A stretch of DNA of 64,000 nt, taken from NCBI GenBank assembly GCA_964641175.1, contig CAZXLJ010000001.1:1-64000 (forward strand). The letters run 5' to 3'. The stretch is from CAYNST01 sp964641175 (lineage in GTDB: Bacteria; Pseudomonadota; Gammaproteobacteria; Pseudomonadales; Cellvibrionaceae). The notes under the pieces were generated by a model. That model searched no databases, was not told the origin of the DNA, and saw only the letters and a list, made by a program, of their open reading frames with translations. The position numbers were made by a program, and so were the translations under genes. The first letter of the stretch is position 1. Every line of letters begins with the position of its first letter. Positions 53,088-62,767 of this stretch are shown here, in pieces.

Positions 53088-54251
53088 ATGAGCTTTACCC
53101 GCCGGTCATTACTTCAGCACACGGCCGCCCTGTCCGCCCTTATCGCCAGCGCAAAAATCCGCGCTCTGGATAACGCGCTGCGCGAGACGGGTCTGAAAGA
53201 CGTTTATAAAGATGACTTCCTGATTGGCACCGCCATCGCGGGTCCGCGGCTGCAAGAGTCGAATGCTGATTTTCTGAATCTCGTAAGCCGGGAATTCAAC
53301 TCCATCACCATGGAAAATCACATGAAATGGCTCCTGATCCAGCCACAGAAAGATAAATGGAACTGGTCCGCCGCTGACAGGTTTGTGTCGTTCGGGCAGA
53401 CCCACAACATGAACCTGGTGGGACACGTACTGGTGTGGCACTCGCAGGTCCCCGCATGGGTTTTCAAGGACGACTCCGGTCGCGCCATTCGCGCGCGCGA
53501 TCTGAAAGAACGTATGGAAAATCATATTTCGACATTAGTCGGGCGCTATAAAGGCCGCATTCACACTTGGGATGTTGTCAATGAAGCCGTTGATGAAGGC
53601 AAAGGCTGGCGCAAGAGTCCATGGTTCAAAATTCTCGGCCCGAAATTCATGGAATACGCGTTTCACGCCGCTCACGCTGCCGATAACAATGCGCACCTGA
53701 TTTACAACGACTACAACATGCATAACCCTCGCAAGCGCAAATTTGTCGTTAGAAACCTGGAGCAAATGAAAAAACGCGGCGTACCGATCCACGGCATCGG
53801 CATGCAGGGTCACGTGGGGCTGAGTTTCCCCGATATTAACGAGTTCGAAAAGAGCATTGAAGCCTATGCAGCCGCGGGCATGCGGGTGCATATCACCGAG
53901 ATGGATATGGATATTTTGCCCGTAGCCTGGGATCATATCGGCGCGGAAATTTCCACCACGTTCGCCTATTCGGACAAGCTTGACCCTTACGCGGACGGTT
54001 TACCCGAAAAAGTGACGAAGCAACTCACTGACCGCTATGTCGAGTTTTTCAAGCTCTTCCTCAAACACCGGGACAAGATTGATCGGGTTACTTTCTGGGG
54101 CGTCAGCGATCGCGACTCCTGGAAAAATGACTTCCCGGTTAAAGGCCGTACCAATTACCCTTTGCTGTTCGATCGCCAGATGCGCGCCAAAGACTGTTAC
54201 TACGCAATCAAGGCCCTGAAAGGTCAGGCGCGTCCGAAGCCAGGTCCTTGA
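53088..54251 (+). CDS. GH10 endo-1,4-beta-xylanase with Tat-like signal
   Basis: 387 residues from ATG 53088 (GGAGAG ribosome site). Signal begins MSFTRRSLLQHTAA, a twin-Arg motif that suggests Tat export. GH10 signatures: TMENHMKW, GHVLVWHSQVPAW, acid/base Glu166 in WDVVNEAVDEG, and nucleophile Glu271 in HITEMDMD. FWGVSDRDSW near the end completes the substrate cleft. No carbohydrate-binding module. It hydrolyses internal xylan bonds. It lies between the AlgZ- and AlgR-type genes, where Pseudomonas has none. Confidence 0.93.
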   Translation: MSFTRRSLLQHTAALSALIASAKIRALDNALRETGLKDVYKDDFLIGTAIAGPRLQESNADFLNLVSREFNSITMENHMKWLLIQPQKDKWNWSAADRFVSFGQTHNMNLVGHVLVWHSQVPAWVFKDDSGRAIRARDLKERMENHISTLVGRYKGRIHTWDVVNEAVDEGKGWRKSPWFKILGPKFMEYAFHAAHAADNNAHLIYNDYNMHNPRKRKFVVRNLEQMKKRGVPIHGIGMQGHVGLSFPDINEFEKSIEAYAAAGMRVHITEMDMDILPVAWDHIGAEISTTFAYSDKLDPYADGLPEKVTKQLTDRYVEFFKLFLKHRDKIDRVTFWGVSDRDSWKNDFPVKGRTNYPLLFDRQMRAKDCYYAIKALKGQARPKPGP

Positions 54252-54257
54252 CGGGTC

Positions 54258-54283
54258 GGCGGCTTTCATATCCGCCTGTTTTT
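54258..54283 (+). terminator. Rho-independent terminator after the xylanase
   Basis: GGCGG-N9-CCGCC followed by TGTTTTT, starting 7 bp after the stop codon. Confidence 0.6.
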
Positions 54284-54285
54284 CC

Positions 54286-54305
54286 GCCGCCGGGATTCCG
54301 GCGGC
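54286..54305. repeat. Inverted repeat GCCGCCGG-GATT-CCGGCGGC
   Basis: A perfect 8-bp GC-only stem directly after the terminator T-run. Perhaps a second hairpin of the terminator region. Confidence 0.45.
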
Positions 54306-54531
54306 TGCCTGTAAGTTGCCACACGCCATTGTTTTTACAGAGCTTTCACAAGCATCAATTGCCGTTGGTGAAATATTCGGCATAGCCTACACTTTATTCA
54401 ATAAAGAACGCCTCGCAATCGGTTGAAAGGGTTCTGATTCGTCAGACAAGGAATTCTCACCTCCGCTTTCGAGTCTCCAGCGGCGTCCCGACGGCGCTGC
54501 GTTGAGTAAAAAGCTGCTAATGGAAGAAGTC

Positions 54532-55266
54532 ATGCAAGTGTTGGTAGTCGATGACGAACTGCTGGCGCGAGACCGCGCCAAACGTCTGATTGAAGGGCTG
54601 GAAGGTTACCACGTGGCCGGAGAAGCCGAAAACGGTGAGGACTGCCTTGCTGCCATACTGTCGCTGGACCCGGACGTTGTCTTGCTGGATATCAGCATGC
54701 CCGGCGATGACGGAATTGCGACCGCCAGGCGCATTGCCCAGCTGGAGCAACCTCCTGCCGTGATCTTCTGCACGGCCTTCAATGAATACGCCGTGGAAGC
54801 ATTCGAAACCCTCGCGGTCGGCTACATTCTCAAACCAATCAAGACCGAGCAGCTAGTGGGTGCACTGGAAAAGGCCCGGCGCTTCAATCGCTTGCAGAGA
54901 CAGGTTACGGTGGCCGCTGGCGACGGATCCCACCGGCGCAAAAATATCGCGGCGAAGACACGCCGTGGTGTTGAGCTCATTCCCGTTGACGACGTATTTT
55001 GTTTTGTTGCCGATCAGAAATACGTGACCGTATTGCACAAGACCGGCGAGACCCTGATCGATGACACTCTGAAAGATCTGGAAAAGGAATTCGAAGGTCA
55101 CTTCGTGCGCGTGCATCGTAATGCTCTGGTCGCCGTAAGTTTTATTGAAAAGCTGGTACGAACCTCCGCCGGGCAGTATGAACTGAAATTGCGAGATCAG
55201 AAATTCCGGCCCACGGTGAGCCGGCGCCATGTCAGTGCCGTGCGGGATCTGCTGGGAAACCTCTGA
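54532..55266 (+). CDS. algR: AlgR-type LytTR response regulator
   Basis: 244 residues from ATG 54532, which has GGAAGAAG before it and gives the AlgR-like start MQVLVVDDELLARDRAKRLI; starts at 54502 (TTG) and 54520 are less likely. Receiver domain with Asp53 (VVLLDISMPGDDG) and the conserved Lys in YILKPIK, then a LytTR DNA-binding domain (~145-244, VFCFVADQKYVTVLH, FVRVHRNALVAV, RPTVSRRH). In Pseudomonas it is the partner of AlgZ. Here the two genes are 2.5 kb apart. Confidence 0.9.
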   Translation: MQVLVVDDELLARDRAKRLIEGLEGYHVAGEAENGEDCLAAILSLDPDVVLLDISMPGDDGIATARRIAQLEQPPAVIFCTAFNEYAVEAFETLAVGYILKPIKTEQLVGALEKARRFNRLQRQVTVAAGDGSHRRKNIAAKTRRGVELIPVDDVFCFVADQKYVTVLHKTGETLIDDTLKDLEKEFEGHFVRVHRNALVAVSFIEKLVRTSAGQYELKLRDQKFRPTVSRRHVSAVRDLLGNL

Positions 55267-56376
55267 TCAATCGGGCACTGCAATTTCGGGTGCTGACGGC
55301 GACTCCTGGAATTCCGGCACGCCGTGATGGCCGGGCCCTTCCAGAAATTCACGCATGAATATTCCCCAGAAAGCGACGAACAGGGCCGCAATCAACGGCC
55401 CGATCACAAAACCGTTGATCCCGAACAGCGCCAACCCGCCCAGCGTCGACAACAACACAATATAGTCTGGCAGTTTGGTGTCGCGGCCGACCAGCAGCGG
55501 TCGCAGAAAATTATCAACAAGGCCGATAACGAAGGCGCCGAACAGTCCCAGAATCACCGCTTTGACAGGCTCACCACTCACGAACAGATAAATTGCCACG
55601 GGTACCCAGACCACCGCCGCACCGATCGCCGGCACCAGGGACGCCACCGCCATAATGGTGCCCCAGAGCATGGCTCCGGGAATCCCGAGTGCCCAGAGAA
55701 TCAGGCCGCCCAGGGTCCCCTGGACCACCGCGACCACCATATTGCCCTTGACGGTTGCGCGGGTCACTTCCGCAAACTTCTTGAACAGTAACCTTTCCCG
55801 TGCATCGCCCAGAGGCAGTGCCTTGATCAGCAGATCTACAATTTTTTCCCCGTCCCGCAGAAGAAAAAAAGCCACATACAGCATGACACCAATATTCAGG
55901 GCGAACTTGAAAGCGTTCTGGCCGATGCTGAAGGTGTGCTGGGCGAGCAGTTTCCCGCCCGCCATGCCCACTTCCGCAGCCCGTTGACGCAGGTCTTCAA
56001 AAGTCACCCCGAACCGGCCGAGCAGCTCATTGAGCGAAGAAAAGGACGTGCCGATTTTCGCCATTTTCCCTCCCAAATCGATTTCTCCCTTCTCGACCTG
56101 CTGATATAAATCCACAGCCTGCCCGACCACAGAGGAAACGGTCCAGATCACTGGAATGATGACGATAAATACACACGCAAGAAGGGTGCTGAGCGCAGCG
56201 GCGTTACGCCATTTTGGCAACTTCTGCAACATCCACCGCTGCACCGGGGCGAAAATTATGGCAATGGCGATTGCCCAGAAAATGGGGGCAAAAAACGGCC
56301 CAAGCAACCACAGAAACGCAAGCGATACAAACAGCAGAAGCCAGAGGAACGACGTGTTTTCAATGCTCGCAGCCAT
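55267..56376 (-). CDS. AI-2E/PerM-family membrane permease
   Basis: 369 residues with seven to eight membrane helices and the family's pattern: FWAIAIAIIFAPVQRWML near the start, a central amphipathic segment (residues ~95-150), and C-terminal LGLFGAFVIGLVDNFLRPLLVGR and GGLALFGINGFVIGPLIAAL. Members export varied solutes or, in some, act as Na+/H+ antiporters; substrate unknown. It starts 20 bp after the end of the unknown acidic gene and is convergent with algR. Confidence 0.88.
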   Translation of the reverse strand: MAASIENTSFLWLLLFVSLAFLWLLGPFFAPIFWAIAIAIIFAPVQRWMLQKLPKWRNAAALSTLLACVFIVIIPVIWTVSSVVGQAVDLYQQVEKGEIDLGGKMAKIGTSFSSLNELLGRFGVTFEDLRQRAAEVGMAGGKLLAQHTFSIGQNAFKFALNIGVMLYVAFFLLRDGEKIVDLLIKALPLGDARERLLFKKFAEVTRATVKGNMVVAVVQGTLGGLILWALGIPGAMLWGTIMAVASLVPAIGAAVVWVPVAIYLFVSGEPVKAVILGLFGAFVIGLVDNFLRPLLVGRDTKLPDYIVLLSTLGGLALFGINGFVIGPLIAALFVAFWGIFMREFLEGPGHHGVPEFQESPSAPEIAVPD

Positions 56377-56396
56377 ATAAAAATTCCAGAAGGAAA

Positions 56397-57398
56397 TTAT
56401 TCCTGCACGACTTCAACGACTTCGGCGGTGCTGGCTTCGCCAGAAGCTGATGAACCATTGTCCCAGACTGAGCTGGAGTTTTCGGGCAATTCGAAGTTTA
56501 GCTTGACCATCAGTCCATCCGGCGTATTGTCCAGCGCGAGTATCCGCACCTCGGGCTGTTCCGCGCCGATCCATAGTCCGCGGCTCATCATTCCCAGGTC
56601 GACCACCTGCAGCGGTTCGCGTCCTGCCAGCTGGCGGTTGACGAACTTGCTGATCGACAGCTTCAATCTCATGGGTTTTTTGAACAGATTCACCGACGCC
56701 GTCAGATCCAGCGCCTGCAGCGCCGGCTCCGCATAGATAATTGAGCCGGCGGCGCTGAGCTGCAGGGTGGCCTGCTGCCCGTGGAAAGTCATTTGGGGAA
56801 GACGCAGAGGAAAACTGCGCCAGCGGCCGAAAAGCTGGACGTGAACCCGCAATCGGGTACGGACCCTGACGGTCAGGTTTGACAGGATCACCGGATTGCC
56901 GACCTGCACATCAGGTGCCGACACGATAGTCAGCGCGAGCCCAAGCACTTCAATCCTGCTGCGTTTCTGTCCTGGCAACTTTTGCGGCGCCGTTGACGCG
57001 TCAACGGAATCCTCACAAGTATCCAGCGCGGCGCCGTCCACCGCCGGGCTGTCCAGTCTTGTTTCGGCGGGATCCGCCGCATCAGCGGCGATGGTATCCA
57101 CCAGGTCATCAACTTCGGCAAGCTCCTCACGGGGGCGCAGCCCATCCATGGCGGGACGCAATCCCACGTCATCAAGGACTTCTTCAAGATGGCTCTCATC
57201 TTCCGCTTCGGCAAGATCAGAATCAAACTCCGGGGTCGGGTCACTGGCTGTCCCGGACGATTCAGACTGGTCGAAATCCAGAAATTTGAGTTCGAGCGGG
57301 AAAGCCAGGGCACCGATCAGCTTCTGGGCCAATTGACTGTCGAGCAACAGCTGCAAATCGCAGGGCTCGCTGGCTCTATCGGGATCGCGATTCGACAT
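56397..57398 (-). CDS. Uncharacterised protein with acidic N-terminal half
   Basis: 333 residues, no signal peptide or membrane helix. Residues ~45-150 are strongly acidic and low-complexity (EAEDESHLEEVLDDV). The C-terminal ~180 residues look like a beta-rich folded domain (LGLALTIVSAPDVQVGNPVI, VRVRTRLRVHVQLFGRWRSF, LDLTASVNLFKKPMRLKLSI). I do not recognise a family. Its end is 20 bp from the AI-2E gene, so the two may be co-transcribed. Confidence 0.65.
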   Translation of the reverse strand: MSNRDPDRASEPCDLQLLLDSQLAQKLIGALAFPLELKFLDFDQSESSGTASDPTPEFDSDLAEAEDESHLEEVLDDVGLRPAMDGLRPREELAEVDDLVDTIAADAADPAETRLDSPAVDGAALDTCEDSVDASTAPQKLPGQKRSRIEVLGLALTIVSAPDVQVGNPVILSNLTVRVRTRLRVHVQLFGRWRSFPLRLPQMTFHGQQATLQLSAAGSIIYAEPALQALDLTASVNLFKKPMRLKLSISKFVNRQLAGREPLQVVDLGMMSRGLWIGAEQPEVRILALDNTPDGLMVKLNFELPENSSSVWDNGSSASGEASTAEVVEVVQE

Positions 57399-57693
57399 TG
57401 AAACTCCATTGAATTAAACCGGTTGCCTGCATGCCACGGCATGATCAGGCGGGTCATTCTATCAGGAGTTCTGTGAACCCTAACGAATAAATGTCCACCG
57501 CTCGCGCACTGCCTATATTTATACGAGTACCGGCAACGCCCGACGGGACGCCCCTGCCGTGCCGGAACGGTGTGCAAATTGGGGTATGCTTCGTGTCAAC
57601 CCGGGCGCTGGAGAACCTCTGACTCATTCTTGCCTGAAGCTCCGTTTATCGATACAGCACACGCCCCAACCTTCGTGAAAAGAGAGCCACACC

Positions 57694-60186
57694 ATGTCCT
57701 GGCTAACCGATATCTTCGAAAACAGTAGCTCTTTCATGCCGCACGGCCATTGCTATCTCTGGCTACCGGGTCTGTTGTGGCTGCACGTCGTGTCAGATCT
57801 GCTGATCGGCCTTGCCTACATCGGCATTTCCCTGGTGCTCTATCTGATGGTACGCAAGCTGCGGATGCCGTTCAGCCCGCTGTTCATTGCCTTCGGGTTG
57901 TTCATCGGGCTATGCGGAGTTACTCACTTCATGGCGATCTGGACCGTCTGGAATCCGGATTACTGGAGTGATGGACTCATCAAGGGCGCCACCGCCGCGG
58001 CATCGGTCGCGACCGCCGCCGGCCTGCTTTTTATCCGTCCCCAGGTCGAAAACGTGGTGCATGCGGCGCGCCTGTCAGAGGAGCGCCGGGTCCAGCTTGA
58101 GACTACTCTGGCCGAATTGCAGTTGCTGTATCAGAAAGTGAAAGACATGGACGAACTGAAGACGCAGTTCTTTGCAAATGTCTCCCACGAACTGCGAACG
58201 CCCTTGACGCTTATCATGGGTCCGGCCGAGCGCCTCCGCGAGGATGCCAATCTGACGCCTGAGCAGCGGCAACAGCTGGACACAATCAGTCGCAACAGCA
58301 AAACCCTGCTGAAGCAGGTCAATGATCTGCTGGATGTTTCCAGGCTCGAAGAAGGCAAAATGGACATACGTTACGTGCGCGTGGACCTGGCACCCGCGGT
58401 CCGCCAGTTAGTCGACCTGTTCGTCGACGCCGCCCGGCAGCGCGGGATCGCCTTGCACTATAGCGGACCGGACCGCCTGAGCGTTGAAGTGGATGCTGAC
58501 AAGGTCGAGCGGATTCTGATCAATCTGGTATCCAATGCCATCAAGTTTACCCAGGCCGGCGGCGAGGTCAGGGTCGTGCTCACCGGCTCCAGCGAGTATT
58601 TCAGTCTCATAGTCTCTGATAATGGCCCGGGCATCGCGCCCGCGCAGCGTCAGGCTATTTTTGAAAGGTTCCGGCAGGCGGACGGCAGTACCACCCGCCA
58701 GTTCGGCGGCAGCGGTTTGGGTCTGGCGATTGCCAAGGATTTCGCCGAAATGCATGGCGGACAGCTCGAACTGGAGGACACCGCGACGGGTGCGAGCTTC
58801 CGGCTGGTCCTCCCGAGCCTGGCGCCGTCTGCAACGCCCGTAGCGACAAGCCTGCAGGCCGTCGGCACGGCGAATCTGGTCGCCGTTGAGGGGGCGGTGG
58901 AACAACTGCGGACTATGGAGTCGACCGAGCCGTCCGGGGCCCACAACCCCGACCTGCCTTCGGTACTGGTCGTCGACGACAGTTTTGAAATGCGCATATT
59001 CGTTGCGAACGTGCTGCAGAGCGAATATCAGGTACTGACTGCCTGTGACGGCGAAGAAGGCTTGCAGAAGGCGCAAGCCCTGCAGCCGGACCTGATCGTC
59101 ACCGACCTGATGATGCCGCGGATGAGTGGCGACCAGCTGGTCAGCCAGCTGCGGGCACAAAGCCGCTTCGATCACCTGCCGGTGCTCCTGTTGACGGCCA
59201 AGGAGGACGACGAGCTGCGTGTCCGGCTACTGGAATCAGGTGCACAGGATTACCTGACCAAGCCATTCATGCCCCAGGAGCTGATCGTACGGGCGCGTAA
59301 CCTGATTACCATCAAACGCACCGGCGAAGCACTTCGCCGGGAGCTGGACAGCGCTTCGGGCAACGTCGACCAGCTGGCCAGTGAACTGCTGATTCGCCAC
59401 CGTCAGGTGCAGGCAGCGCTTGAGGCCGCCGAGGTGGCACGGGAGCAGGCGGAAAAAGCAAGCCTGGTAAAAACCCAGTTTCTGGCAATGATCTCCCATG
59501 AAATGCGCACTCCCCTGACCAATCTTGGCATGAATGCACAGATGATAAACCGGCCCGGTCTGGACGAGACCGGCATCCGCACCCAGCGCGAGCGTATGGT
59601 GAGAGCTGTCCAGCAGTTGTCAACGCTGATCGAGGGGCTGCTGGAATATACCCGTGTTGAAAGTGGACGGCTGCAGGCGCGCCCCGAAATGGTGGATGTT
59701 GCGGAGCTCATCAGCCAGGTTGTCGATATTTGCCAGCTGCAGGTCGTTTCTCCTGAGATTACCCTGCGTTTTGAGCCCCCCGGCGAACCCCGGATCAAGT
59801 TGTACACGGATCCGCGGCTGCTGCGGGTCATTCTCAGCAACCTGATTACCAACGCTCTGAAATTTTCCAAAAAAGGCGACATCGTTGTCCGCACCGGACC
59901 TCTGGATCACTGGCAGCGATTCGAAGTGGAAGATCCGGGTATCGGTATTGCCACGGAGGATATTCCAAGAATATTTCTGCCTTTTGAACAGCTGGAGCCG
60001 GTGCAGCGTAAAAGCATCCCTGGCGTCGGGCTGGGACTGACATTGACCCGGGAGATGGTCGAGGTCCTGGGGGGACGAATCGAGGTAAGTTCCGAACCGG
60101 CGGTGGGCAGTCGCTTCACTGTGCTCTTGCCGCGCCACACCGAGGCACCCCTTGCCGACGGCGCCCCGGGGGCGCTCGAAGTGTGA
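57694..60186 (+). CDS. Ethylene-receptor-like hybrid sensor kinase (TM3-HK-REC-HK)
   Basis: 830 residues. The three N-terminal membrane helices (~25-53, 62-85, 96-115) match plant ETR1: SDLLIGLAYIGI with Asp35 and Tyr42 at ETR1 Asp25/Tyr32, and LCGVTHFMAIW with Cys74 and His78 at the Cu(I)-binding Cys65/His69. A first kinase core follows (His165 in NVSHELRTPL, ATPase ~265-373), a receiver (Asp471), and a second kinase core (His602 in MISHEMRTPL, ATPase ~700-815). Likely ligand is ethylene or another small molecule through copper; untested here. No GAF domain. Not adjacent to a matching regulator. Confidence 0.88.
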   Translation: MSWLTDIFENSSSFMPHGHCYLWLPGLLWLHVVSDLLIGLAYIGISLVLYLMVRKLRMPFSPLFIAFGLFIGLCGVTHFMAIWTVWNPDYWSDGLIKGATAAASVATAAGLLFIRPQVENVVHAARLSEERRVQLETTLAELQLLYQKVKDMDELKTQFFANVSHELRTPLTLIMGPAERLREDANLTPEQRQQLDTISRNSKTLLKQVNDLLDVSRLEEGKMDIRYVRVDLAPAVRQLVDLFVDAARQRGIALHYSGPDRLSVEVDADKVERILINLVSNAIKFTQAGGEVRVVLTGSSEYFSLIVSDNGPGIAPAQRQAIFERFRQADGSTTRQFGGSGLGLAIAKDFAEMHGGQLELEDTATGASFRLVLPSLAPSATPVATSLQAVGTANLVAVEGAVEQLRTMESTEPSGAHNPDLPSVLVVDDSFEMRIFVANVLQSEYQVLTACDGEEGLQKAQALQPDLIVTDLMMPRMSGDQLVSQLRAQSRFDHLPVLLLTAKEDDELRVRLLESGAQDYLTKPFMPQELIVRARNLITIKRTGEALRRELDSASGNVDQLASELLIRHRQVQAALEAAEVAREQAEKASLVKTQFLAMISHEMRTPLTNLGMNAQMINRPGLDETGIRTQRERMVRAVQQLSTLIEGLLEYTRVESGRLQARPEMVDVAELISQVVDICQLQVVSPEITLRFEPPGEPRIKLYTDPRLLRVILSNLITNALKFSKKGDIVVRTGPLDHWQRFEVEDPGIGIATEDIPRIFLPFEQLEPVQRKSIPGVGLGLTLTREMVEVLGGRIEVSSEPAVGSRFTVLLPRHTEAPLADGAPGALEV

Positions 60187-60351
60187 CTTTGCGTCGCGGC
60201 CCCCGCAGTCGCACCGCCCGTAACACAGGGGCACTGCCGAGAGTTGAAGCGTTTTTCCGTCCCTGTAGAATGGCCTGCCCGGGCCTGCCTGCCCATTATG
60301 ACGGTCGGGTCGTGGCAGGCTGTCTGGCAGATGTTTCCTGATGGACGAATA

Positions 60352-60942
60352 ATGAATGGGTCAAAAATGTTACGCGCAAGAACTTTCTGCTGTCTGCTCT
60401 GCCTGACTTTTCTCAGTGCCTGCTCCACTGTAACACCCGCTAAGCGCGCGCCGGACGCCGGGCGCACTTCACCGCCAGCTCCCGTCACCAAATCTCGACC
60501 GCGCGTTGATCTGCAGAATCACCGCCAGGTGGTGAACCTGTTGCAGGCCCAGCACGCCGAGTGGGAGGGCACCCGGCACCGGCTCGGCGGTATGAACCGA
60601 CAGGGCGTGGACTGTTCAGGATTTGTCTATATCACCCTGCGGGAAAAACTCGGCTACAACCCGCCCCGCACCACCTATGCACAATCGCGCTGGGGTGAGC
60701 CGGTGGATATGAACAGTCTGCAGCCGGCGGATCTCGTGTTTTTCCGCACCGGCATCAAGAGTCGTCACGTAGGCATTTATATGGGCAAACGACAATTTCT
60801 GCACGCCTCGGCAAGCAAGGGCGTAAAAGTGTCGTCCATGGATGACCACTACTGGCGGAATCGTTTCTGGCAAGCTCGCAGACCCACGGCAGCGAGTGCG
60901 GCGGCACTGTCGGGAAACTCCGACGCCCTGGCCTGCCGGTGA
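60352..60942 (+). CDS. NlpC/P60 cell-wall peptidase lipoprotein
   Basis: 196 residues with lipobox LSAC (Cys24), then a Pro-rich linker and an NlpC/P60 domain. The catalytic set is visible: Cys88 in GVDCSGF, His139 in SRHVGIY and His151 in FLHASASKGV. It cleaves D-Glu-mDAP-type bonds in peptidoglycan, as Spr/MepS do. ATG 60352 follows GGACG; ATG 60367 is an alternative. Downstream of the hybrid kinase and convergent with the DUF2059 gene. Confidence 0.87.
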   Translation: MNGSKMLRARTFCCLLCLTFLSACSTVTPAKRAPDAGRTSPPAPVTKSRPRVDLQNHRQVVNLLQAQHAEWEGTRHRLGGMNRQGVDCSGFVYITLREKLGYNPPRTTYAQSRWGEPVDMNSLQPADLVFFRTGIKSRHVGIYMGKRQFLHASASKGVKVSSMDDHYWRNRFWQARRPTAASAAALSGNSDALACR

Positions 60943-60969
60943 GAGGCCATCAGGTCCTCGCACTGATTA

Positions 60970-61500
60970 TCAGGGTTTGATATCCATCAAAGCATCGGCC
61001 TCGCCTTCCTTGAGGCGCATCTGCTCGATTTCAGCAGCGAGCTGACGGGCCATCTCCTGCATTTTCGGCATGATTCCCGCCGCCGCTTCCTGGGAAACCG
61101 CCATGGACTCCTGCACGATAACGGGCATCTTTTCCAGCGTCTGCTTACCGGTCTCGGTTTTGTAGAACGCGATCATGTCCTTGATCTGTTTTTCGGAAAA
61201 GTGCTCGGTATAAATCGCCTTTATCGGGTCCTTGATTTTTTCCCAGTTCAGCTCGGAGCGCATCAATTGCACCATTTTCGCCTGATATTCATCGAAAACC
61301 TGTTGCTCCGCGCCGTTGACACCCATCTGGGTAGCCATTTCCCGCAAGGAAATCTCCAGCTGGTTATACATGGTTTCAACCATGGCGCTCGCGTCCGTGA
61401 TGGCCAGTAACTCTTCCACCTGCTTGCTCTTCGCGGGAGTTTCCGCCGCATGGGCGGAAATTGCGCTGACCGCGATCAATGTCAGTAGAAGTTTCTTCAT
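60970..61500 (-). CDS. DUF2059 exported protein
   Basis: 176 residues with a signal peptide (MKKLLLTLIAVSAISAHA) and a helical domain typical of DUF2059: QVEELLAITDASAMVETMYNQ and YTEHFSEKQIKDMIAFYKTETGKQTLEKMPVI. Found in the periplasm of many proteobacteria; function unknown. A good ribosome site (AAGGAAA) precedes it. Confidence 0.85.
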   Translation of the reverse strand: MKKLLLTLIAVSAISAHAAETPAKSKQVEELLAITDASAMVETMYNQLEISLREMATQMGVNGAEQQVFDEYQAKMVQLMRSELNWEKIKDPIKAIYTEHFSEKQIKDMIAFYKTETGKQTLEKMPVIVQESMAVSQEAAAGIMPKMQEMARQLAAEIEQMRLKEGEADALMDIKP

Positions 61501-61726
61501 GTGATTTCCTTTTTTTGAGGTGCTTTTTTAAGCCTCGTTGAGTAATGCATTCCCTTGAAGTGAACGGGTGCATCACGGGATCAGGCCAGATTTCCGGGCC
61601 GTCAGGGCCGCACAGTATTGTCGGGCGGGATATTTCTGTGCAAGTCATTCGGCATATTGATACGCTGTTTTTCGTGAAGACGTTTGGAGCGCATTCGCGC
61701 CCGAACGTTCAGCGGCTTTGGGAAAA

Positions 61727-62722
61727 TTACCCCGCAATTGCAGAGTACTTCTGATTTTCCCGAACCTTGGTCCAGCGACCACATTGAGATTCCACTTCGA
61801 ACCGGGCCCAGTTCCGAAATTCATCTTTCAGACATATTCCGGTCTCGAAAGCCTGCCGCCCGGCCACGACCTTGAATATTACTTTTCCTTGTGCAGGTAC
61901 TGGGTTCGTAGAACTGTCTACCACCTGGCGCACGCTCCAGTGCGCACCGAGTTGGCCGTTGCTATAAAACCGTCCGGGGATGATGTCCGCGGGATGCTCT
62001 ACATTGGCTTCCGCGTGTCGCGTCGCCAGTTCCAGCAGATCCACAAGCCCTTCTGCGGAGATATCAATATATGAATCGAGTTCCTGCATGGCGGCAAAAA
62101 AGTCTTCCTGTGTCAATTTTACCGCTGCAGCCGCAGGCTGCGGTTGCAGTCGAGGCCGTGCGAGGTGCGTAAGATGCGCCGGATAACGGCGCCATTGAAA
62201 CGGACTGTTGAACAGGGCTGCCACCACAATGATGATCGCGACATTCGCCAGTACCGGGTACAGAACAAATGCGTACCCCAGCGCCTGGATCTGTTCGCCG
62301 CCAATGACTGCCGTGAGCGCCGTGGCACCCCCAGGCGGATGTATGCAGCGCAGGTAACACATGGCGGCTACCGCGGTACCGACCGCTGTGGCCGCCGCCC
62401 ACACGGAATCGTCCAGCCATTGTCGGCAGGTAACTCCAATCGCTGCCGACACCAGATGTCCTCCGCACAAGGCCCACGGCTGGGATAGCGCGCCGTGGGG
62501 CACAGCGAACAGAAGTACCGCGCTCGCGCCCATGGAAGCGATTAGCAGGGTAGCGGCCGGATCGTCTGACGCGCCCATTCCGGCAATCGCCATGACCATG
62601 CAGATCCCCAGAATGCCCAGCGCCGCTCCCGTCGCCGAGAGGAGTTTTTCCCCGTGACTGGTTGTGTTCCGTTCAAATCCGATGAGTTTCGCGATTTCGG
62701 ATCGTAAAAACTTGTACTGCAT
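61727..62722 (-). CDS. HPP-family membrane protein with C-terminal soluble domain
   Basis: 331 residues from ATG 62722 (GAGAG ribosome site); a GTG two codons upstream is an alternative. Four or five membrane helices (~30-50, 60-78, 88-105, 110-125, 150-175) with the family's HPP motif in RCIHPPGGATALTAVIGG. The C-terminal ~130 residues (from LTQEDFFAAMQELDSYIDIS) form a soluble domain I do not recognise. HPP proteins have been linked to nitrite transport in plastids and cyanobacteria; substrate here unknown. Downstream of the MMPL gene by 45 bp. Confidence 0.8.
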   Translation of the reverse strand: MQYKFLRSEIAKLIGFERNTTSHGEKLLSATGAALGILGICMVMAIAGMGASDDPAATLLIASMGASAVLLFAVPHGALSQPWALCGGHLVSAAIGVTCRQWLDDSVWAAATAVGTAVAAMCYLRCIHPPGGATALTAVIGGEQIQALGYAFVLYPVLANVAIIIVVAALFNSPFQWRRYPAHLTHLARPRLQPQPAAAAVKLTQEDFFAAMQELDSYIDISAEGLVDLLELATRHAEANVEHPADIIPGRFYSNGQLGAHWSVRQVVDSSTNPVPAQGKVIFKVVAGRQAFETGICLKDEFRNWARFEVESQCGRWTKVRENQKYSAIAG

Positions 62723-62767
62723 AACCACTCTCAGCGCACCAAAAAGGCGCGAATCGTAGTGGTTGCT

